Assembly (NCBI RefSeq): GCF_030035675.1
Contig: NC_084486.1
Location: forward strand, 64,068,730 to 64,132,729
From: Rhineura floridana
Taxonomy: Eukaryota > Chordata > Lepidosauria > Squamata > Rhineuridae
Reading direction: 5' to 3'
DNA: 64,000 nt
This document shows, piece after piece, positions 55,401 through 64,000 of the stretch. The notes beneath the pieces are model-generated. The model saw nothing but the letters and a program-made list of their open reading frames with translations. It searched no databases and was not told the DNA's origin. Every line of letters begins with the position of its first letter. The stretch's first letter is position 1. The position numbers were made by a program, and so were the translations under genes.

Positions 55401-57249
55401 GAGGATTTTTCTTCTCATCACAGCCCTGGGCTGGCAGGAGAAATACCTTTTCCCCTTGCCCAGGGCTGCAATGGGAAGAAGAGGAAATTCTGTCTCTTGC
55501 TCTTCAGAGACTGTACTATGCAGAGTGAGAAAGAGTATTTCCTGTGATGATGTGTGTGTGGGAAACATTATCTCTTACTCTTTAGAGAACAATCCCAGAA
55601 AAGATAAGGAGCATTTCCTCTCCTCCCTGTATAGTGGTGAGTGGCAGGCAATACTGTCTTTTGATCTCTATGGAATGATCTCTAACAGTGGAGGCTGGTC
55701 TAGTTGGGCAAATGGGGCACTGCCCTGAGCCAACTCCCACCTGCCTGCCTTCTTACTTACAGCTAGTTCAGGGGGTCGCCCTGGCTATGATCTTCCTCCT
55801 TCTTAGTATCAGTGTTGCCCTTTGTCAAAGCCAGAATTAGTTAGCTCCACCTGTCATTGGCTCTGGTGCCTCCTACTGTTGGGCTGGTTGTCGTCCACCC
55901 TTTTAATCCCCATGAGCAAGTGCTGTATACGTTTATGTGTATGAGACAAAGAGTGCTGTATGCCTGCATGTGGAGAAAGAGTGCATGTATGGTGTGCATG
56001 TGTGTGGTCTGTAGGCTGTATGTGTGGTGTGTGTGTGTGGGCACACAAGTGTAAGGAGCTTTGCCCACATTCATGCTGGCACACAGCCCTTGGAGGAGTG
56101 GCTGGCTGTCAATACTACCCTCAAGCCAAAAATGGTTAACCACCACTTATATACATAGTTACCTGGGAGTAAGTCCCACTGAAGGCTTGCTTCTGAGTAG
56201 ACATGCATAGATGAGGCTTGCTTCTGAGTAGACATGCATAGGATTGCACAGCTAAGGAAGGTTGTGGAAGGAAAGTTTCTCATCCCCCCTCCTCCCTGCA
56301 GTTACGTCCACACACCCAAAGCCCTTCTGAAGGTTTGAGGGCCCTCCTGAACAATATGGAATGGGGCATGCCAGGGGGTGGAACTTCTGGTGGGTGAAGC
56401 AATCACACAAAATCAGATCCTAAAATATTCTTTAAGGAAGTTTTCACAGGGCCCAGGAGAGTCCTCATAGGATTGCAGTGTAACAATTTTTTATCAATTC
56501 TTTCTATTCATCTAACCAATTAATTGATTAAATGTTGCAGCCCTACTCTTAGCCTTACAGTACCAAGCTGTTGGGGTGTTTCATAAATAATATGTATTGT
56601 TATTTATTTATTTATTAAATTTATACCCCTCCTTATGGCCAAAAGGCCCTCAAGGCAGCTTACAAAAAACACAAACATAACAATACATCAATAGAACATA
56701 ATACATCAATAAAATAATACAATTCTCAAAATTGAATAACAATTGTTATGATTATCTATTTATAAACAGAACAGATATATAATAAAAATGTACGCTAAAG
56801 TCCTATACTATAAACACAGATCCCTAGATGTCCAACCCAGAAAAAACTGGGTGAGCTTCAGTCCCATTGAAATAAATGAGATTTGAGTACTTTACTGTCC
56901 CCATGTACATTCATTTCAGTGGAACTCTTCTACAAACCTAATAAAAATACATACTATAAAGTGTTACAGTGTAAATAAGTGGTCCCCAACAGTACGTGCT
57001 AAATTAAAAATCAGTAGAAATGCAGGCTGGATGGGGAAGGTTGAAGAGGGAATCATATGAAATAGTCAGGGTCAAAGAGGATACACAGAAAATTATTATA
57101 TTGATCTCATCTCATGTACGATTCTTTCATGGTATGGTTTCTTCTTTGAAGAGCAGAATGGCTTGGCATGGCTACAATTATGAGCTGAAATGTCCTCAGT
57201 TCAAATCTGGCCTCAGCTGTGATCAGCTCTCTAGTGGTTAGAAGACAAG
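55401..57249. other. Intergenic DNA with MITE and LINE tails
   Basis: A TG-rich run lies at 55985-56040. The palindromic MITE with a repeated right arm (GCTTGCTTCTGAGTAGACATG twice) lies at 56163-56250. The reversed CR1/L2-type tail (ATTTATTTATTTATTAAATT, then CCTCAAGGCAGC) lies at 56600-56720. No gene was recognised. Confidence 0.45.
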
Positions 57250-57520
57250 GCTGATTCTCAGCTTTAGCTGTCTCATGTGCAATATAGGATAAGGCTATCA
57301 AATAGCCGTGATGGCTATGTTCTGCCACCATTGTTGGAGGTAGTATGCCTCTGCATACCAGCTGTTGAGATTCACAAGTCGGGAAAGTATTGTTGCACTC
57401 AGGATCTCCTTGTGGGCTTCCCATAGGCCTGGTTGGCCACTGTGAGGACAGGATGCTGGACTATATGGTCCAGTGGCCTGAGCCGTTTGGGCTCTTCTTA
57501 TGTTCTTACCGATGACCTGC
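57250..57520 (+). repeat. CR1/L3-type LINE 3' part
   Basis: Contains TAGTATGCCTCTGCATACCAG, GGCTGGTTGGCC-like and GATGCTGGACTATATGGTCC landmarks, ending TTCTTATGTTCTTA. It is the same family as the opposite-strand remnant at 7085-7440. Confidence 0.55.
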
Positions 57521-58740
57521 CACATATATAGATATTGTTAGGATGATTGGGATCAGGTTTGTAAAGTCCTTTGAAGTATTATATCAATGCATTTTGTTTA
57601 TGTTAAATATATCTATGCTCTTTTTATTCACATTTTTCTTGATCTGAAATGTAACAGTGCCACAAAAGAACTTCCAGTCCAAATTTTTTGTGAGTATATT
57701 TGAACACATAGCTTGTATATACAATCAGACACTCTAAGGGGATGCTTAAACAAGAATGTATTTAATGCTGCACATCTATGTCCCATCTCTTGTGTGTTGT
57801 GATGGTTACTGCAGAATAACAGCCCCCCTTAGTTACATATTTGCAGTCACCAGTATGACTGCAAGCATATGATTTCCACTTATACTGAAATTGGAAGTGT
57901 GGGGAGAAAAATCCACCTATTTACCGCTCTTTAACTGTCTTAATTGTGACAATTGCAAGGTGGTTAAAAGGTGTAAAGAGGTAACTAATCCATTTCAAGT
58001 GTTCTTGAGTATCCATGCAACCTTAAGGGGAGAGGCTGAGATGGAGGAAAAGATAGATAGAATTTCACCTTACCAGAGAAATTGCATGATACAGTAAAGA
58101 GTGAGATTAACATCTATGGAAATACAAACCAACCTGTGCTGTCAGAGAGATCCACAACTCGCTTAAGGTGAGAGCCTTGGTTTTCGTTGAAGCCAATGAG
58201 ACAAGTCAGACTTCAGTTCAAGTAGATCAGCTGGCTTGGGTGGCACAACCAAGTCAGAAGACACACCACACTTTACAAACTCGTAGACAGGATGATAGTT
58301 CCTTTACATCAAAGTGAAACTGTAAAACCTTCTCTTTACTATCTTGTTTTAGAGATCCATTAGAAGAGACAAAGGTTTGTTTTGTTTCACTGGTAGACTT
58401 TTTTTTTTGTAAAGGTTTTCTTTTATATTTTTGTTTTTAATATATGGATAATATTTGGCAATTGTTAAGAACGTAAAACCTTGAACAATAATTTTAAAAA
58501 AACAACCAAGAACTGGACTAGATCCAAAGCACTAATTTGGAGAAAAAACCCAGACCAGGGAACTTTACACCATCACTTCATAAAGAGACTAGTGATGGTC
58601 TGAGATAATTCAGCAGGAAGAGCCCCTCCATCATCTTCTCAGGAACTACTGCCTAGAAGTTGCATGTCCTGAGGGGAAGACAAGAGGAGAGAAGTTTAAG
58701 GGCTCCTCCACATTGAATATTCATTAGCAGATATTTGCAG
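57521..58740. other. Intergenic DNA without recognised features
   Basis: AT-rich sequence. No gene or repeat family was recognised. Confidence 0.35.
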
Positions 58741-59118
58741 TGTTGCAGCACTGGAAGCTGGATGTGTAAGTGATTTACCCGAAAGGAGCAGGCTTTTTCC
58801 CTCCTTTGAATCACTGAGACCTTACACTTTGTTCAAATAAGAAATGCTACTTTGTTCACAGAAATACATAGTCGATAGGATAGGTAATCTAGTTCTAACT
58901 AGCTAAGTTGGAAGTGCAAAGGCCAGGCTTGGTCATTGGCCCCATGCTAGAGAAGAGGAAGACAAAGGGAATATGCCTCCTCTCCCTCAGTGGTCAGAGA
59001 AGAAAAGGAGGAAAGAGAGTTGGGAAGGAGTGGACAGCTTCCCTAAAGGTATCAGTTTACACAGAAGAAAGGCAGGTAAAGTTAGACAGACTAGCCAGGA
59101 GGACTCTCTCTCTATCTG
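58741..59118 (-). mobile_element. Copia LTR, partial
   Basis: A minus-strand type-A LTR from TGTTGCAGCACTGG (its 3' end) through GGTAATCTAGTTCTAACTAG to GAGGACTCTCTCTC, where it is joined to CR1 sequence. Its own start is missing. Confidence 0.65.
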
Positions 59119-59375
59119 AACCTGGAACAGGTTCAGAGGAGGGCAACAAGGATGATCAGGGGACTGGAAACCAAGCCCTATGAGGAGAGATTGAAAGAAC
59201 TGGGCATGTTTAGCCTGGAGAAGAGAAGACTGAGGGGAGATATGATAGCACTCTTCAAGTACATGAAAGGTTGTCACACAAAGGAGGGCTGGGATCTCTT
59301 GTTGATCGTCCCAGAGTGCAGGACACAAAAAATGAGACTGAGCTGAAGTTTGCGAGTGATGCTAAAAGCAACAAA
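59119..59375 (+). repeat. CR1 LINE fragment
   Basis: Translation gives [18 protein letters not shown] and [21 protein letters not shown], the well-known C-terminal end of CR1 ORF2, followed by a degraded 3' part. It is the tail of a 5'-truncated insertion next to the L1 3' end. Confidence 0.75.
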
Positions 59376-59589
59376 AAAGCTTTCTTTTTTTTTTTTAATA
59401 ATTTTTATTCAAATTTTTCCAAAAACAAACAAAACAAAGTCAAAAAGACATAACAATACAACAACAAAAAATAAAAATAAAATAGTTGACTTCTGATTTG
59501 TCGCAGATCAGCTATAAGTATATAATATACATCAAACCTGTCCCTTAATGTATACATACAGAATCCCTTTTCTCCATAAGCTGTCTTAA

Positions 59590-62500
59590 TTAATCGTCAA
59601 ATCCCAGTATCATCATTTTATTTTGATCTTTCAACAAAAAGTCTAAGAGAGGCTTCCATTCCTTAAGAAATGTATCCGTCGATTTTTCTCTAAGTAAACA
59701 TGTCAATTTATCCATTTCTACTAAGTCCATTAGTTTCAATAGCCATTCTTCCATTGTTGGTGTTGATTCCATTTTCCACTTTTGTGCATATAATAATCTT
59801 GCTGCCGTAATCATATATAATATTATTCTTCCATATTTCTTTTCTATTTGTTTATCCATAAAACCCAATAAAAAAAATTCTGGTTTTGACTGAATATTTA
59901 TCTTTAGAATTTTTTGCATCTTCCTACCTATCTGTGCCCAAAATGATTTTGCCTTTTTACACAACCACCACATATGATAAAATGATCCTTGTTGTTTACA
60001 TTTCCAACAAACATTAGAAACATTACTATACATTTTTGACAACTTTTCTGGAGTCATGTACCAACGGTACATCATTTTATAAAAATTTTCTTTAAGATTA
60101 TAACATAGTGTAAATTTCAAACCTTTTTTCCACATATTTTCCCATTGATCCATTTGTATGTTATAACCAAAATTTTTTGCCCACTTTACCATACACTCTT
60201 TTACTTGTTCTTCCTCCATATCCATTTTCAATAAGAGTTTATACATTTTCGCAATTATATTTTCATCATTTGTACACAATCCTATTTCAAAATCAGATTT
60301 ACTTATTTCAAACCCATACATTTTCTTGTCCATTTTATATCTTTCTAACAATTGTAAATAGGCGAACCATTGAAAACTATATCCTCCCTTTGTCAGTTGT
60401 TCTCTCTCTTTCATTATATATTCTCCATGTACATTTTCTAATATTTCTTGATAAGTTAACCATTTCTCTTTTCCAGCCATTTCTCTTCTATAAAACGCTT
60501 CTTGGCTTGAGACACATAATGGTATTTTCGAATAAAACCTTGGTTTATATCTATTCCATATTTTCAACAGAGGACGTCTTATAAAATGATTGTTAAAGTC
60601 TACATTTACTTTTACTTTGTCATACCATAGATATCCATGCCATCCCCACTTCAAATTATGACCCTCCAAATCCAATAGTCTTTTATTCCTCAATAAGATC
60701 CATTCCTTTATCCAGACTAGACAGCAGGCAGCAAAATAAAGTCTCAGATTTGGTAATCCCAGTCCTCCTCTTTCTTTGGCATCTTGTAGTAGTTTAAATT
60801 TAACTCTTGGTTTTTTTCCTTGCCATACAAATTTAGAGATATCTTTTTGCCATTGTTTAAAAGGTAAATCAGAGGATATTACAGGTATTGTTTGAAACAA
60901 AAACATCATTCTCGGTAATACATTCATTTTTATCACAGATATTCTACCCATTAATGACAGTTGTAGTTTATCCCATTTTAGCAAGTCTTTCTTAATCTCT
61001 GTCCATAATTTTTCATAATTATTATGAAACAACTTTGAATTTTTATTTGTCATAATGATACCTAAATATTTCAACTTTTTCTCTATTGTAAAATCTGTCT
61101 TGTCCATTAACACTTTCTGTTCCCTTAAAGTTAAATTTTTCACCAACATCTTTGTTTTTTGATTGTTAATCTTAAATCCTGCTAACGGTCCAAATTCTTT
61201 TAATTTGTCCATCAATACATTAATTCCTTCCAAAGGATTTTCTAGTACAATTATCAAATCATCAGCAAATGCTCTCAATTTATATTCTTCTTTTTTTATC
61301 TTTAATCCCGAAATTCTTTTATCTTGCCTTATATCTCTAAGCAGCACTTCTAAGACCAGAATAAATAAAAGGGGAGATAAAGGACATCCCTGTCTTGTAC
61401 CCTTTTGTATTTCACATGAATCCATTAAATCTCCGTTAACAATTATCTGAGCCTTCTGAGATGTATAAATCGATCTAATCCATTTTATAAAATTGTCTCC
61501 AAAATCCATTTGCTCCAAAACCTGAAACATAAATTTCCAATTCAAATTATCAAATGCTTTTTCAGCATCTAAAAAAATCAAAGCTGCTTGTTTATCATTT
61601 CGTTGTTCTAAATATTCCAAAACATTCAAGACATTCCTGACGTTGTCACGTAATTGTCTTTTAGGTAAAAACCCTGATTGATCTTCCTGAATAAATTGTT
61701 GCAATATTATTTTCAATCTTTCTGCCAAGATCATTGTAAAAATTTTATAGTCATTATTCAATAGAGATATTGGTCGATAATTTTTTGTTTTAGTTAAATC
61801 TTGCTCCTCTTTAGGTATTAATGTTAGCATTTTTCCAACTATCCGGTATCTTTCCCTCTTGCAGAATAAGATTCATTGTAGACTGTAAAGGTAGTAAGAG
61901 TTCTTCCTCCAAACATTTATAATACATTGCAGATAACCCATCTGGTCCTGGTGCCTTTCCTAATTTAATTTTGTTTATAGCTTCAGATATCTCTCTTGAC
62001 GTAATAGGGCCATTAATAGCTTGTCTCTGAAAGTCTGTAATTTTAGGCAAATTCTGTTTAGATATATACTCTTCTATTTTTTCAGATGGAATTTCCTGAC
62101 ATTTGTACAATGTTGAATAATATTGATGAAAAATCTTTTTAATTTTTACATTATCTGTCAACGTCTCATCTCCTTCTTGTATCTTTAAAATAATATTTTT
62201 TTGATGTTCTTTTCTTAATTTATATGCTAACCATTTCCCAGGTTTATTTGCAAATTCAAAAGTCCTTTGTTTAGCAAAATTTAGTTTTCTTTCAATTTCT
62301 CTAACTGTCAGCATTGATACTTGCTTCTGTAACATTTTAATTTGATTTACAATAGAAACTTTAGTTGGATTCTTTTTCAATTCTTCCTCTTTTTGTTTTA
62401 TTTCTTCCAAAATTAATTGCATTTTCTGTTGTTTCTTTTTTTTTAATTCAGAGTTACATTTAATAAAATATCCCCTCATAAATGCCTTACTTGTATCCCA

Positions 62501-63336
62501 AACGATATTTTCACTTGTTCCTTTATGTAAATTATGTTCAAAAAACTCTTTTAATTTCTTCTTACATTCTTGTACTACTTTGTCATTCTGTAATAAAGAT
62601 TCATTTAGTCTCCATCTAAATCCAAGATTTTTCTTTTTTAAAGTTAATATCACAGGGTTATGATCCGAAAAAGTTTTTGGTAATATATCCATTTTAAAAG
62701 TATCCTTCGCTAAAATTTTAGACATCCAAATCATATCAATCCTCGAGAATGTTTTGTGTCTTTCTGAGAAATAAGTAAATTCCTTTGCATTATCATTTAT
62801 ATATCTCCAGGTATCCACCAATTCTAAATTTTCCATCAGTTCAAAGCAAATCTTCGGTAATTTACCCTGTGTCTCTTTGATATTTTTTTCAGAAAGCCTA
62901 TCAATTTTTGGTGAGATTACCCCATTCCAATCACCCATAACAATGGTCATATGAAAACTCTGACAATTTTTCCATGTCCTGTGTAAAACCTTGTTTTATC
63001 TTCATTGGGGGCATAGATACCCACTATCAAAATGTTTGTACCCTGTAGAGTAATTTCAACCCCCACAAATCTACCACTATCATCCAGTAATACCAATTTA
63101 GGAAGCAATTGTGGGTTAATGTAGAGAACAACTCCATTTTTTTTTTTTGGTCCAGCCGAAATAAATTCTTCACCCAAATTTTTACAAATCAAATATTTGG
63201 AATCTTTCTTCTTAATATGAGTTTCTTGTAAACAAATTATATCCAATTTTAATTTTTTCAAATAATGAAACACTTTCTTTCTCTTCTGCGCCGTATTGGC
63301 TCCATTTATATTCCAAGTTAGATATTTGTAATCCAT
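59590..63336 (-). pseudogene. L1 ORF2 (endonuclease-reverse transcriptase), frameshifted
   Basis: ORF2 copies L1 RNA into the genome by target-primed reverse transcription. The start MDYKYLTWNINGANT holds the endonuclease Asn; LQETH, GDWNG and SDHNP are further endonuclease catalytic motifs. The reverse transcriptase shows KNYRPISLLN, QSGFLPKRQL, GTRQGCPLSPLLF and the catalytic FADD. The C-terminal CWKCKQQGSFYHMWWLC is the L1 cysteine-histidine motif. Total length is about 1248 codons, close to the family's usual 1250-1280. The frame changes at about 61828 (before TLIPKEEQ) and twice near 62940-62990 (between IYAPNEDKT and GDWNG), so no full protein can be made. All catalytic motifs are otherwise intact. 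Confidence 0.93.
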
Positions 63337-63351
63337 CTTTAAGCGTGTATT

Positions 63352-64000
63352 TTAAAATGTGCCTGATGCTCCTTTTAATCCATCATCTTCCTTCCCTTCC
63401 TCTGCATATCTTTGTTGACTTTGTTTCCCAGGAATTATATCCATATCTTTGAGTTTATCTTCATCCATGTCTTTTGAAGCTTTTCTCAAGAAGTCCCTTG
63501 CTTTTTGAACAGTATTCAATCTATATTTCTGTTGTCTGAATGTAAAGATCACTCCTTCTGGAACATCCCATCTAAATTGAATTTTGCGTTGCTTAAGTTT
63601 CTCTGTAAGGAAAGCATATTCTTTTCTCTTACGTAAAAGTCTAATAGGAATTTCTTTCATCACCAGTATTTCCTTACCATCAATTTTAAAGGTATTTTTA
63701 AAGTGTTGCTGTAATACCATATCTCTGGTCGTCTTCTTTATAAAATGAACAAGCACATCTCTTGGAATTTTATTCATTGTTGCATATCTGGAATTAATTC
63801 TATACACTTTGTCTATTTCAAATTCCATCCGATCTTCATTCAAATCCAGAAATTTTACTAGAGCATTAACAATTTTATCTCTGATGTCTTCACCTGTTTC
63901 CTCAGGAATTGCACGGAATCTCAAACAATGTTCTTTATTTCTCATTTCAGTCACAGCCATATAATCCAGGTTTTTTTCTAATTCCAGATTTAATATATCT
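63352..64000 (-). CDS. L1 ORF1 RNA-binding protein, 5' partial
   Basis: ORF1p is the trimeric RNA-binding chaperone of L1. The visible part is open from the window edge (in frame DILNLELEKNLDYMAVTEM) to a stop at 63352, about 215 residues. It shows the end of the coiled coil, then the RRM-like domain (HCLRFRAIPEE, KVYRINSR, PRDVLVHFIKKTTRD) and the C-terminal domain (FLTEKLKQRKIQFRWDVPEGV, YRLNTVQKARDFLRK). The true start is outside the window; the Met at 63960 is internal. No interruption is seen. Confidence 0.85.
   Translation of the reverse strand, partial: DILNLELEKNLDYMAVTEMRNKEHCLRFRAIPEETGEDIRDKIVNALVKFLDLNEDRMEFEIDKVYRINSRYATMNKIPRDVLVHFIKKTTRDMVLQQHFKNTFKIDGKEILVMKEIPIRLLRKRKEYAFLTEKLKQRKIQFRWDVPEGVIFTFRQQKYRLNTVQKARDFLRKASKDMDEDKLKDMDIIPGKQSQQRYAEEGKEDDGLKGASGTF

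Larger units (their letters stand above)
59383..64000 (-). mobile_element. L1 LINE, young, cut by the window's right edge
   Basis: The minus strand carries ORF1 (to 63352), a 15-nt spacer, ORF2 (63336-59590), a short 3' UTR of about 200 bp and a terminal poly(A) seen as a T run at about 59384-59397. The order and the short spacer are those of vertebrate L1. Little decay is visible (three frame disruptions in 3.7 kb of ORF2), so the insertion is recent compared with the CR1/L3 remnants. The 5' UTR and the start of ORF1 lie beyond 64000. No nested repeats interrupt it. Confidence 0.93.

Overview
The window is nuclear DNA from a squamate reptile (a lizard or close relative), judged from its repeats: tRNA-derived SINEs with the Bov-B-like 3' tail of Sauria SINEs, a Bov-B/RTE LINE fragment, CR1/L3-type LINEs, a recent L1, many short hAT-type palindromic elements and a large family of Ty1/copia LTRs. 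There is one recognisable host protein-coding gene, the homeobox gene HMX3 (Nkx5.1), on the minus strand at about 44.3-48.9 kb. It is complete in two exons (coding 48297-47952 and 46411-45753; 334 residues), with a TATA-type promoter, a CpG-rich 5' leader, a 1.54-kb intron and convincing poly(A) signals.

Layout. 0-4.2 kb: single-copy non-coding DNA, including a homeodomain-site-rich block (3.03-3.43 kb) that looks like a conserved enhancer. 4.2-17.6 kb: an accessory region of old LINE remnants (CR1/L3, 7.1-9.6 kb), hAT-like MITEs, SINEs and solo copia LTRs, several nested. 17.6-20.8 kb: a repeat-poor island with a second strong enhancer candidate (19.96-20.83 kb). 20.8-39.5 kb: dense transposon territory, centred on a broken composite of copia pol fragments, a Bov-B piece, solo LTRs and a 169-bp GAA microsatellite (25.9-33.3 kb). 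39.5-52.3 kb: a second repeat-poor island around HMX3. 52.3-59.4 kb: LTRs, MITEs and LINE tails. 59.4 kb to the right edge: a young L1 on the minus strand whose 5' end lies outside the window.

How it fits together. HMX3 is a regulator of inner-ear vestibular and hypothalamic development and in vertebrates normally sits next to its paralogue HMX2. No second homeobox is visible here, although 45.7 kb of DNA downstream of HMX3 is included. The repeat-poor islands with many TAAT-type sites on that side look like the regulatory landscape of the HMX3-HMX2 pair, stretched by waves of copia, hAT and LINE insertion. At least eleven copia LTR copies retain matching 5-bp target duplications, and three are LTRs inside LTRs, so the order of insertion can be read directly. 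Everything said here about conservation or homology rests on recognition from memory; no database was searched.
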